From CAILHX01 sp046155285 (GTDB taxonomy: Bacteria; Pseudomonadota; Gammaproteobacteria; Burkholderiales; Methylophilaceae): a DNA stretch of 64,000 bases. This document shows positions 21,801-27,744 of this stretch, piece by piece. Numbering within the stretch: position 1 is the stretch's first letter; each line of letters begins with the position of its first letter. The notes under the pieces were generated by a model. It searched no databases. It had not been told where the DNA came from and was given only the letters and a program-made list of their open reading frames with translations. Where the stretch lies: assembly GCA_046155285.1 (NCBI GenBank), contig JBJXEA010000010.1, positions 72,815 to 136,814 of the forward strand. Reading direction: 5' to 3'. A program made the position numbers and the translations under genes.

Positions 21801-24800
21801 CCACCAAAATTATTACCCGCATTGTTGACCGTGACGCTTGCGCCATTAGCGGCGGTGAAAGTAGAGGCGCCAGTGATAGCGAGGGCGCCGCTGTTGGTGA
21901 TAGCGCCGGCCGTGGCTGCAACAGCGTAGGTGCCGCTCACCGTAGATGCGCCTAAGTTAATAGCGATAGCATTATTCAAGGATACATTGTTGCCACTCAC
22001 CACACTGACAGCACCGGTGAAGTTGTTGCCGCTATTCAGGGTGATGTTGTTGGCAGCACCTGCGGTGAGGCTGGTGGTGCCGCCTATATTGAGAATTCCG
22101 CTTTGCGTAATGCCTGCACCGGTAGCCACTAAGTTGCCAGTGAGGGTAAGGGCTTGTAGGTCTAGGGCGGTGGTGTCCAGTACCGTGACGTTGGCTAAGC
22201 CGCCCGCGCCAGCAAAGGCGACCGTGCCGGTGAAGGCGTTGGCCGCATTGGCCACGGTGATGCTGGCTCCCGCTGCGCTAGCGGTAAAGGTGCTGTTGCC
22301 CCCTATGGTCAAGGCGCCGCTGTTGGTGATGTTGCCAGTGGTGGCGGTGGCTCCCAAATTGCCAGAGATATTAATCGCGCCTAAATCAAGACCACCAGCG
22401 GCATCCGTCACACTGAAGTTGCTGCCGTTGGTGACATTCACCGCACCGGCAAAATTATTACCTGCATTGTTCAAAGTCACGCTGTTACCCGCACCAGGAG
22501 TAAAGGTGCTCGCGCCGGTAATGACGAGTGCGCCGCTGTTGGTGATATTGCCGCTGGAAGTCACTCCTAAGGTGCCAGTGGCAGTGGTAGCGCCGAGAAT
22601 AACGGCATTAGCATCAGTGACCGCGACGTTAGTGCCGCTGGCGCTGACAGTGCCGAAGTCGTTGGTGGCTTGATTCAGGGTGATGCTGGTGACAGCGGTA
22701 GCATTAAGCGTACTGGCGATAATATTGCCAGCAGACTGGCTAATCAGCCGACCAGAATTCATGGTGACCGTGCCGGCGTTGCCATTAACATTACCAGCGA
22801 GGGTGATGTCACTAGTGGCTCCGGTGGCGGTCAAACTCACGCCTGTACCAGTGGTTGAGCCCGCAGCACTCACTGCCAAGGTACCGCCCGTTGCAGTGAT
22901 GGACAGAGCGCCAGCTCCGCTGGCAACCGCGCCAGTGACATTCAGCGCACCCGCATTATTGACAGTGACCCCGCCGGTGGTGCTGGTGAATGCGCCCAAA
23001 TTAGTAAGTGTGTTGCTGCCAGCTAAAGTGACGCTATTGGTAGTGCTGCCGGTCAAAGTGCCGGTGTTGATAATGCCGGTTTGCGTCACCGCGCCGGAGA
23101 TGTTGGCCACGCCGATGGTCGTTGTGCCCGTTGCGCCCGTGGTGATGTTACCCAGCGCTGCCGTGGTGGCATTTTGTACGGTTACCGCAGTGGCGTTATT
23201 GCTGGTAGTGGTGAGTGCTCCAGCTAGATTAATTGCCGCCGCGCCGCCGTTGATAGAAATGTCACCGCTCACACCGTTAACCGTGCTGCCTGCGCTGCTG
23301 GTCACCCCAGCGCCTTGAAGAGTAACACCAGTACCGCTGACGCTATTAGCCGCCAAGGCCAATGCGCCACCGGCGGTAGTGATGCTGGTTGCACCCGTTC
23401 CACCGATGACAGCACCAGTAACATTCAGACCACCCGCGGTGTCATTCAGTGTGAGGGCTGTACCTACGGTAAATGCGCCAAGGTTAGTGATGGCATTGGC
23501 TTGGCTCAATGTTGCACTGTTCAGCACACTACCCGTCAACGTACCGACGGAAATCGTACCTGCTGCTGTTTGCGTGACAGAGCCGCTCACCGTGCCAGTC
23601 CCCGTGACGAGATTCAACGTGCCGGAAGTGCCGCTAATCGCCTGTGTGATGCTGATGTCGCGGAATGCGCTCAAGTTAAGGGTGTTGGCGGTAGCCCAAG
23701 TAATCGCGTCGTTGACCAGCACGTCGCCGTTGGTACCACCTACAAGACCACCAGAGCTAAGAATGGTAACGTTACCCAAACCAAGATTAGTGCTGACTAA
23801 AAGCCCCGTGGTGTCTCCCCCAGCAGCAGCAATCACAAAATCCACAGGATCGAGCAACCAAGTACCAGAATGACCAGCGGGCGCTAAGGTAGTCACTCTG
23901 GCACCTTCACCCACTTTCAGATTAGAGCCTGAAGTTTCTACATAACCGCCATTGCCACCATTAACGCCACCGCGAGCGGTGATGGTGCCATCGAAACGGG
24001 TATTGCCGTCAGACCACACCGCAACATCGCCGCCATTGCCCGCATCTAGCGCATCTGCATTAATACTTGCTGCTGAGTCTATTGTGGTGCTGGTAGCACG
24101 TTGATCATTACCCCCGTGAAAATCACCGCCGACCATCACTTTTCCGCCGCCTGCGTCGCCGGAGGCGCTTACCGTGGCGTTACCTTGTAGTGCTACATGG
24201 TCACCGAGAATTGTGATGCTGCCACCCTTAGCACCATTGCTACCTTGTGCCGTAGTTACCGAACCCGCGCCCAGCGTAGTGCTGCCCGTGGCTTTGAATA
24301 CGATGTTGCCTTGCGCATCTCGTGATGCGGAATTAGCGCTGGCTATGCCGTTTTGCTTGACCGCGCCGCCGAAAATACTGATGTTTTTACTGACCAGTGA
24401 GCCCACATTCAGCACCTGATTAACCGTGGCGTTAATTGCCACCTGCACATCAGGATGCTTGAGGTCTACCAGATTGGCAGACTTTCCAGCCGCCAACAAA
24501 ATATCGCCGTCGGGGGCTTCTATCACTCCGCTATTTTCAACGTCAGTAGCCAGCAACACCACTGAGCCTCCAGGCAAGGCAGTAATGGAGCCTTGATTGT
24601 TAATGCCGCCAGCGCCTGCCACTTCACCAAAAATCAGTTTCCCACTAAGAAAATCTTGATCGGAAAGGTTTAATGTAGACGCCACCAAACCTGCCACGTT
24701 CACTTGCGCGTTAGGACCAAAGGCGATGCCGTTTGGATTAAGCAGAATCACGCGCCCGTTGGATTGAAGGCTACCGAAAATTTGTGACGGATTACCGCCA

Positions 24801-25084
24801 GTGACGCGGTTCAGCACTTGGCTGGCCGCGGAGGGCTGAATGAAGCGAGTTAACTCGCCCTGACCAATGGAAAAGCTATTCCAGTTGATGATGGCATTGG
24901 CGGAGTTGGTGATATTGAGGACGTTGCCTTGCTGATTGAAAACCGCAGTGCCGCTAGCAACTGTGCCATCAATCGGGTTGGCTAGTAGAACGGTGGGAAA
25001 TGCCGTGGTCAACACCAAAAACCGCGCGATAAGCTTGAATGCGGGGGTTTTTCTCCAGCGATTCATCACTAACTGGTTTTTCAT
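9839..25084 (-). CDS. Giant filamentous-haemagglutinin-like exoprotein (TpsA)
   Basis: 5081 aa secreted adhesin-type protein of the two-partner secretion pathway. Residues 1-35 form a signal peptide with a long basic n-region (cleavage near VLLA-NP). The TPS secretion domain follows (residues about 36-260) with NITNSANAIINWNSFSIG, FGSLQSNGRVILLNPNGIAFG and the related NQGSI block, as in FHA/HMW proteins. Residues about 460-4365 are tandem Gly/Ala/Asn/Thr-rich repeats predicted to fold as a right-handed beta-helix. Residues about 4370-5081 are a less repetitive tail ending GSCN. The only Cys I see is this penultimate one. It starts 12 bases after the tpsB stop. Function is probably adhesion, biofilm or matrix; no toxin domain is recognised at the C-terminus. 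Confidence 0.93.
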   Translation of the reverse strand: MKNQLVMNRWRKTPAFKLIARFLVLTTAFPTVLLANPIDGTVASGTAVFNQQGNVLNITNSANAIINWNSFSIGQGELTRFIQPSAASQVLNRVTGGNPSQIFGSLQSNGRVILLNPNGIAFGPNAQVNVAGLVASTLNLSDQDFLSGKLIFGEVAGAGGINNQGSITALPGGSVVLLATDVENSGVIEAPDGDILLAAGKSANLVDLKHPDVQVAINATVNQVLNVGSLVSKNISIFGGAVKQNGIASANSASRDAQGNIVFKATGSTTLGAGSVTTAQGSNGAKGGSITILGDHVALQGNATVSASGDAGGGKVMVGGDFHGGNDQRATSTTIDSAASINADALDAGNGGDVAVWSDGNTRFDGTITARGGVNGGNGGYVETSGSNLKVGEGARVTTLAPAGHSGTWLLDPVDFVIAAAGGDTTGLLVSTNLGLGNVTILSSGGLVGGTNGDVLVNDAITWATANTLNLSAFRDISITQAISGTSGTLNLVTGTGTVSGSVTQTAAGTISVGTLTGSVLNSATLSQANAITNLGAFTVGTALTLNDTAGGLNVTGAVIGGTGATSITTAGGALALAANSVSGTGVTLQGAGVTSSAGSTVNGVSGDISINGGAAAINLAGALTTTSNNATAVTVQNATTAALGNITTGATGTTTIGVANISGAVTQTGIINTGTLTGSTTNSVTLAGSNTLTNLGAFTSTTGGVTVNNAGALNVTGAVASGAGALSITATGGTLAVSAAGSTTGTGVSLTATGATSDITLAGNVNGNAGTVTMNSGRLISQSAGNIIASTLNATAVTSITLNQATNDFGTVSASGTNVAVTDANAVILGATTATGTLGVTSSGNITNSGALVITGASTFTPGAGNSVTLNNAGNNFAGAVNVTNGSNFSVTDAAGGLDLGAINISGNLGATATTGNITNSGALTIGGNSTFTASAAGASITVANAANAFTGTVAFAGAGGLANVTVLDTTALDLQALTLTGNLVATGAGITQSGILNIGGTTSLTAGAANNITLNSGNNFTGAVSVVSGNNVSLNNAIAINLGASTVSGTYAVAATAGAITNSGALAITGASTFTAANGASVTVNNAGNNFGGTVGFVASSGALGNVTVLDTTALDMQALTLSGNLVATGAGITQSGALVIATGSASFSAGANAITLTNASNDFGGGISLTNTGGANNVQVTDVNGLGLASVSTGGNLTVNAGNSLSFAGPVSVGGNLSATSGALINQTGAITVTGTSSFNAGANSITLTNASNDFTGAVSLNNSGANNVAITDANAIVLGTVNVGTSLLTVNAVGITQTGAITQATGASTATFNGGAGVITLTNAGNDFTGNVSLNNSGANAVAVTDVNAIQIGTSSVGTSTLTVNAVGITQGGTITQAASAGVATFNGGAGVITLNSASNDFTGAVSASNSGANAITLVDANALNLGAITTANNLSATATTNNITNSGALVIGGNSTFTVAGGNSITVANAGNSFGGTVSFAPVSGNLANVTVLDTTALDLQTLTLTGNLVATGAGITQSGSLAITGTSSFTAGANAITLTSGVNDFVGAVSLSNTGANAVQITDGNSLALGTLSIGGDLTTISSGSGVNLGTGTVGGNLAVTSNSTAVTQTGALAITGTSNINAGANSITLTNVGNDFVNNLSLTNSGAFNVAVTSAGAISFGTSTLGTGSLTVNANGISQASGATITQAASAGTVTFNGGAAGAITLLEANDFTGAVSLNNTLGSNNAVTDVNSLILGTSNVGTGTFVINAVGITQTGAITQAAGANNAIFNGGAGVIVLTQANDFTGAVRLNNSGANNVAVTDTNAISLGASTLGTGSFTVNAVGITQTGAVTQGAAAGAVTLNGGAGVITMTTAGNSFTGAVGLNNSGANAVAVTNSGAIQLGTSSVGTSTLTVNAVGITQTGTVTQAAGAGAVTLNGGAGVITLTNANDFTGAVAANNTGANAIQITDANAIDLGAITTTNNLSATAGGNITNSGALTITGNSTFTAVGGSNITVANAANAFTGTVAFASAGTLANVTVLDTTALDLQALTLSGNLTATGAGITQSGTLAITGTSSITAGANAITLTTGTNNFTGAVTLSNSGANNVAITDTNAIQLAASSVGSGTLTVNAVGITQTGAITQAGGAGATTFNGGAGVITLTQANDFTGAVSLNNSGANNVALTDTNAIVLGTSSVGTGSLVVTATGANSITQTGAITQAASAGATSFTTGAGVITLTQLNDFTGAVSLTNTGANNVQITDNNALTLGTLSVATGNLTTINTGALNLGTGTVGGNLSATSNTGAITQTGALTITGTSNINAGAAAITLTNATNDFGGTVTVANTGANNISLRDTNTLDVAALTLGGNLSLQSNGALSQSGAFVVTGTTTANAGAGAITLNNASNNFTGDVTLTNTGANNVAITDTNAIQFATSSVGSGTLTFNAVGITQSGAITQAASAGAAIFNGGAGVITLTQANDFTGAVSLNNSGANAVAVTDSNALIIGTSNVGTSTLIVNAVGITQTGAITQTPAAGTAAFNGGAGVITLTQANDFTGSVTASNSGANAVQITDANAIDLAAITAGSSLTVSAGGAITTSGNASTSNNGTINISNTAGNITISNTLTANGSGGVTLNAAGLLTVNNALSSTSGNLSLTGGTGTTFGVNGDLTTGTTGTIDVTATANNITMADGTIFTTGSGTVNVTAANNVVLGQINTTSSAVNVTATAGAITDITAAETPNIITSGLATLAAALGIGSAGGVADINTSIGTLVATNSTSGDINVTNATNLIIGGTGVRTLGGSGNIKVKVTTGTLDANSVVTANGSGDAELDGDTVLTVNAAVTSGSGDVVLDSDSIVNTATGDLATGGVGVINVTAGSGNISMADGTVYTAGGGTVTLLASGGVALGQIANTTGLVNVTATTGAITDITALDGAGNENIAATTTTLVASTGIGAVGAANDIDIVVTALNASTTTNGIYIAQTGALALGTTSSANDISISATGALTTTGTVTTSNGNISLASTGSTATISNAISASGVGKGVTLAGIGVTTTAGGTLTSSSGDILVDGGAAAINLGGAISTGSNTATAVTVHNASTVALANVSTGATGTTTIGTTSDVTGAVTQTGVINTGTLAGSTTSTVVLGGANTITNLGAFTSNGTLTINDLGGLNVTGAINSGVGTTTITTTVSALALGANNITGTAVNLTGVGVTSTGGTVDGGAGDILVDANDGAINLAGALTTTSNTATAIQVIDATTSALGNITTGATGTVVLGGATVNNLSGAVTQTGIITAGTLTGNAGAAVTLGGNNVLTSLGAFSSVGAFTLKDNAGGLNVIGNVTTGGATSIVTAGLLDIGANINATGFGLTLGGVGVDQTAGNILAAATTVNAGAGVITLTSATNNFTGDVTLTNTGANNVAITDTNAIQFAASSVGSGTLTVNAVGITQSGTITQAASAGAATFNGGAGVITLTQANDFTGAVSVNNSGANNVAVTDANALILGTSNVGTGTLTVNATGANSITQTGAITQTAAAGAASFITGAGVITLTQANDFTGVVSLTNTGANAVQITDSNALTLGSLSIAAGDLTTINTGALNLGTGTVGGNLSATSNTGAITQSGALAITGTSDINAGGAAITLTNATNNFVGAVSLTNTSGNVQVTDANALTLGTLSIAAGNLTIINTGALNLGTGTVGGNLSATSNGGAITETAGGLAITGTSNINAGANTITLTDAANNFTGAVSLTNTGANAVQITDTNALTLGTLSIAAGNLIAISTGALNLGSGTVGGNLSANSNTGAITQTGALTITGTSAIDAGAATITLTNATNNFVGAVTLSNTGANATAITDANALTLATLTLGGDLTTINTGALNLGSGTVGGNLSATSNTGAVTQTGALTITGTNNIDAGGAAITLTNAANDFGGTVTVANTGANNISIRDTNTLDVAALTLGGNLSLQSNGALSQSGAFAVTGTTSVDAGNGTITLSNAANNFVGAVTLSNTGSNATAITDTNALTLATLTLGGDFTTINTGALNLGSGTVGGNLSATSNTGAVTQTGALTITGTSAINAGAAAITLTNAANNFVGAVNLTNTGGNAVQITDSNALTLGTLSIAGAGGNLTTINTGALNLGTGTVGGNLSAVSNSGAITETAGGLVITGTSNINAGANTISLTDAANNFVGAVTLSNTGSNATAITDTNALTLATLTLGGDLTTINTGALNLGTGTVGGNLSATSNTGAVTQAGALTITGTSAINAGAAAITLTNAANNFVGAVSLTNTGANNVQITDTNAIQFGTSSVGSGTLDVISNGAITQTGAITQAGGAGATSFSAGANAITLTNAGNDFTGVVGLSNTGANAIQIKDSTLLQLGTVTTANSFTANSVGTTVTGTVTGGTGVTINAGTGVLDNSAVLGIITNGGGANTSAVNLTADQMTLGTGANKVVGGAGAVSLKAATDVTVGLGTGGGTLQLDQNELNTVSTSGGLTVGGSSIGSQVLTVGNLTSPIGLSGGGLSIVNGDDVVLTGSLAYNGNNSGTNNLNVTSINHNIVGGGAELLDTTVAGQGNIVLSAHHIGKDDLHTPSTLDDVVSPIHIGANVNGLVTNSNGGDIYIYKTGALKINGVSNAGGSANFVSTGNVTQTAAPIIAEDLTVKTLNNAGASITLGDEFVNRFNDVDSIDFRSRNLGDSANATGQLTFYDYDGYAVYGAVGGGINFGAYDGDIDLGSLLTVSTPLDINAGNGDITLTTSGVILVSGPGQIKGRNINLNLASTVTFQGASNPGQNGDLNIEALNDINIVANNLELLAGHTTVMASGTKLTNDIILKAGNNMKIATTGDLTLQGGTADFGGGVSNAESQANAFITANTLDVKVDGNFYIKAGTVTHTGSNNTASASAIVQAFNGKTLKVKKDMVITGGTINGVGTSKSNAFAVLDPVTTMNLKVGRSLVLEAGSGAGLTSASILNSGEIKLDVGGLLDATLLADRELNSALTVTTIDDGAINKYHTGIVLIGGKGSGRFDFNNNALTQNGYPISWTLYNGAEFTIDTSAGLGFGDAYIQSLAPRGVDSSLYGYLLFAIDRESTGKSARASGDQGNFTRTEVGSCN
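11990..23700 (-). repeat. Tandem coding repeats of the TpsA beta-helix
   Basis: Two interleaved protein repeat types dominate. One is about 73-75 aa, built around NDFTGAVSLNNSGANNVAVT, NAVGITQTGAITQ and FNGGAGVITLTQA. The other is about 93 aa, built around NNFVGAVSLTNTGANAVQIT, LNLGTGTVGGNLSATSNTGA and ITGTSNINAGAAAITLTNA. At DNA level most copies have diverged, but some are nearly identical: about 77 bases from 12321 recur from 12879, an offset of 558 bases, exactly two 93-aa units. Boundaries of the block are approximate. Confidence 0.85.
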
Positions 25085-25096
25085 GTTGGCATTCCC

Positions 25097-26758
25097 TTAG
25101 AAAGTCCAAGACAACTGTGCGTGCGTCTTGGTGTGATGCCCAATCGCATCATTCGGACTACCGATGCGCGCCCAATCTATACGGAAATCCACGTTCTCAC
25201 CGAACGCCATGCGCAGGCCTAAACCTGAGCTTTGCACATGACTCCCTTGATTTTCAAACACCTCAGGGTGATTACGCTTCACCGAACCCGCATCCCAAAA
25301 CGTCAATGCTCGCACCTTGAAATTCTCTGGCAAAAAGGTCAAATAGTCTGTGACATATTTACCAAACTCAGGAGTGTAGGCTTCAAAGGTGACTTGATTG
25401 CCAGTGTCATTAGAAAAAGCACGCTCATCCAAGCCACGTATGGAGTCATGTCCGCCAATGCCAAACTGCTCGCCCGCCATAAGTAAATCGCGCGTGAATT
25501 GACCACTGAACTTAGCTCTGGCCTGCCAGCCGCTCTTGAAAAGATAGCTGTAGTCCACGCCATATCGCATCAGGAAATAAGAGGCTCTGGAATGAGGTCG
25601 TAAGCCTTGTTGCACGAAGTCATCGGTTTCGCCATGCGAGCCATAGGGAATATTCTGTACAAAACTGAAATAACCGTTAAAAAAATACGGCTCAGTGCTT
25701 TTAGATAAAGACAGCGTCAAATCCAAAGGATGTATCGTCACCCGGGGGACTAGGTTTTGCACACTCCCAACAATCACTACATTGGTCTTGAATAGGCGAT
25801 ATGCATAACCAACCGAGACCTTTGGCTCCCAATCACCCATTTTTTTCAGATTTTGGTTGTAGTGCAGTTCGTAGACGTTGCCTGCGCCACTGATAGAAAA
25901 GTTGCCCACCGTCGTCCCCACCTCACCTGAGTTCACACTGGAATAGCCCACAATGGCATCCAGGCTGGAATCCAGGCTGTAAAATGGTATGTGATAACTA
26001 ATCGCGCCTATCTTGACATCCCGATGATGCTGGTCAGGCGAAGTGACTGCCTGCATGGTCAGCACATGGTCGAGATTGAACAGATTGGAATTCTGGAAAG
26101 CAATACCTGCGCGAAACAACCCGGTTCTATGGTTACCTGTGGTATCTAAGGTAGCCGCCCAACGGAGGGGATTTTTCTCGCTGACCTTGACGTTAGCAAC
26201 CACGTCGCCCTCTTCTTCGCCCGGCTTGAATACCACGTTCAGACGCTTGGCAGGGCTGCGCCCCACTTCCGCCAAATTAGCCGACATTTCGTCAATATTA
26301 GGCGTTTCACCCACTTTGAGCGAAGGCAAAGAAAACACGATATTCTCTTCGTCAAAATACCTTTTTTTATCCACCTCAATCCGCGCAACCCTGCCTTCTA
26401 CCACCTTAAATCTCACCAACCCCTCTTGCAAACGCTGCTCGGGCAAGGTGACCAGCACGGTGCTATAACCAATCTTGGCATAGGCCCCCTCTAAAGCCTC
26501 TAGCGCCTCTTGCACGGTGGCAAAGCTTTTGTTATCGCCCACAAATGGCGCAAGCACGATGTCTACGGTGGCGGAGTCAAGCAGATGATTGCCTTCCACC
26601 TCAAACGAGGTGATAGGAAAGGTGAGCGACTCTTCAACATCGGCCGCAAAAACTTGAGGAGTAACAATGGAAAAGCAAACGACAAGCAAGACCATCCGCT
26701 GCGCGAGCCATAGGCTGAGAAATTGGATTGGGTTAGTCGAGCTTAAGCAATGAGCCAT
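25097..26758 (-). CDS. TpsB outer-membrane transporter (ShlB/FhaC/HecB family)
   Basis: 553 aa outer-membrane beta-barrel that exports its TpsA partner. A signal peptide ends at VFAAD. Two POTRA domains follow (residues about 45-200; FPITSFEVEGNHLLDSATVD, then VRFKVVEGRVARIEV), and then a 16-strand barrel ending in SWTF with a C-terminal Phe, the usual barrel end. The conserved L6 loop motif appears as IGGHDSIRGLDE, the family's V/IRG-Y/F position. Start: an ATG at 26758 gives a long n-region; a start at residue 22 (MVLLVVCFS) is also possible. It lies directly upstream of tpsA and must be its dedicated pore. About 160 bases of leader separate it from tRNA-Cys; no convincing promoter was found there. 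Confidence 0.92.
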   Translation of the reverse strand: MAHCLSSTNPIQFLSLWLAQRMVLLVVCFSIVTPQVFAADVEESLTFPITSFEVEGNHLLDSATVDIVLAPFVGDNKSFATVQEALEALEGAYAKIGYSTVLVTLPEQRLQEGLVRFKVVEGRVARIEVDKKRYFDEENIVFSLPSLKVGETPNIDEMSANLAEVGRSPAKRLNVVFKPGEEEGDVVANVKVSEKNPLRWAATLDTTGNHRTGLFRAGIAFQNSNLFNLDHVLTMQAVTSPDQHHRDVKIGAISYHIPFYSLDSSLDAIVGYSSVNSGEVGTTVGNFSISGAGNVYELHYNQNLKKMGDWEPKVSVGYAYRLFKTNVVIVGSVQNLVPRVTIHPLDLTLSLSKSTEPYFFNGYFSFVQNIPYGSHGETDDFVQQGLRPHSRASYFLMRYGVDYSYLFKSGWQARAKFSGQFTRDLLMAGEQFGIGGHDSIRGLDERAFSNDTGNQVTFEAYTPEFGKYVTDYLTFLPENFKVRALTFWDAGSVKRNHPEVFENQGSHVQSSGLGLRMAFGENVDFRIDWARIGSPNDAIGHHTKTHAQLSWTF

Positions 26759-26922
26759 AAGGGAAATCTGCGCTTTTCTAGCGCGGCAAATTGAAGTCTG
26801 AATTCTACACCAAGAACAATGAGTTTATGTGGAAAAGCACCACAGAAAAGGGCGCAATGTTGCAAAAACACAACAGTTGTGAACGGCATGTGAAACTCAG
26901 GGAAATAAAGGCAAGAAAAGAC

Positions 26923-26996
26923 TGGAGGCGCGAACCAGAGTCGAACTGGTCTAAACGGCTTTGCAGGCCGCTGCATAACCGCTTTGCTATCGCGCC
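26923..26996 (-). tRNA. tRNA-Cys (GCA)
   Basis: 74 nt cloverleaf with a 7-bp acceptor stem (GGCGCGA / TCGCGCC), U discriminator, encoded CCA and anticodon loop CTGCAAA giving GCA. T-loop TTCGACT is intact. Confidence 0.95.
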
Positions 26997-27022
26997 TTAT
27001 GAGCTACTTAAAACCACAAATC

Positions 27023-27054
27023 AAAACGGGGAAAGCGGATGCCTTCCCCGTTTT
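27023..27054 (-). terminator. Hairpin between tRNA-Gly and tRNA-Cys
   Basis: An 11-bp stem (AAAACGGGGAA / TTCCCCGTTTT) around a 10-base loop lies just after tRNA-Gly in the direction of transcription. The T run is longer on the plus strand (six) than on the minus strand (four), so it may be a terminator or a processing hairpin that leaves tRNA-Cys dependent on read-through. Confidence 0.5.
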
Positions 27055-27060
27055 TTAAGC

Positions 27061-27136
27061 TGGAGCGGGAGACGAGTCTCGAACTCGCGACCTCAACCTT
27101 GGCAAGGTTGCGCTCTACCAACTGAGCTACTCCCGC
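27061..27136 (-). tRNA. tRNA-Gly (GCC)
   Basis: 76 nt cloverleaf with encoded CCA, acceptor GCGGGAG / CTCCCGC, anticodon loop CTTGCCAAG giving GCC, and T-loop TTCGAGA. It is read in the same direction as tRNA-Cys. Confidence 0.96.
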
Positions 27137-27152
27137 ATTTAACGAAGGCGCG

Positions 27153-27181
27153 ATTCTAGTGAGTCCCACCACTTGTGTCAA
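27153..27181 (-). promoter_or_regulatory. Sigma-70-type promoter for the tRNA-Gly/tRNA-Cys unit
   Basis: Reading leftward, TTGACA (27181-27176), a 17-base spacer and TAGAAT (27158-27153) match consensus closely, and the -10 box ends 16 bases before the mature tRNA-Gly 5' end. The -35 box overlaps the pgsA stop region. Confidence 0.8.
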
Positions 27182-27744
27182 GCGCGTAACTGGCTTTTGG
27201 CGGCGCGTAAATAATAGACCATGGAAATCAATGTCAGCATAGCGGCAACAATCATCAGATAAGTGCCTATTTGGGCAACATTAAAGCCGAATAAAGGTTG
27301 GTAGAAGAGCAAAAATGGAATCGCCACCATTTGTGCGATGGTTTTAATTTTACCTATGGTCGCCACTGCCACCTTACCACCCGCCCCCACTCCCGCCATC
27401 CACTCACGCAAGGCAGAAATAGCGATTTCTCGACCTATGATGATGAATGCAATCACTGCGTTGACGCGTTCAAAATCAACCAACACCACCAACGCCGCAG
27501 CCACCATCAGCTTGTCGGCGACAGGGTCTAAAAACGCGCCGAAATTGGAGGTTTGATTCAATCTGCGTGCCAGATAACCGTCCAGCCAATCGGTAATAGC
27601 CGCCAGTACGAATACTATCGTCGCCAATAAATTCGCCCGTTCCAGCGGCATTATGCCCGCCGGCAAATAGAATAGGCCGACAAACACCGGAATCATGGCG
27701 ATTCGCGCAGCGGTCAACATATTCGGGGCATTCCAGTGTATCAA
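27178..27744 (-). CDS. pgsA: CDP-diacylglycerol-glycerol-3-phosphate 3-phosphatidyltransferase
   Basis: 188 aa inner-membrane enzyme making phosphatidylglycerol phosphate, the committed step to phosphatidylglycerol and cardiolipin. The CDP-alcohol phosphotransferase signature (D-G-x2-A-R-x8-G-x3-D-x3-D) is complete across DWLDGYLARRLNQ and SNFGAFLDPVADK (residues about 52-78). Four or more membrane segments surround it. It overlaps the end of uvrC by 4 bases (ATGA), and pairing of uvrC with pgsA in one operon is widespread in proteobacteria. Confidence 0.96.
   Translation of the reverse strand: MIHWNAPNMLTAARIAMIPVFVGLFYLPAGIMPLERANLLATIVFVLAAITDWLDGYLARRLNQTSNFGAFLDPVADKLMVAAALVVLVDFERVNAVIAFIIIGREIAISALREWMAGVGAGGKVAVATIGKIKTIAQMVAIPFLLFYQPLFGFNVAQIGTYLMIVAAMLTLISMVYYLRAAKSQLRA

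Noticed and set aside
11990..23700. Tandem repeats resembling a CRISPR array
   Set aside because: The units are 200-300 bases long, degenerate and in frame with the exoprotein; there are no short constant repeats with unique spacers and no cas genes.
10149..24419. Many long open frames on the plus strand opposite the giant exoprotein gene (up to 406 codons)
   Set aside because: They are rich in Val, Pro, Ala and Ser, repeat with the same period as the minus-strand repeats, lack sensible starts, and arise because the repeat codons contain few reverse-strand stops.
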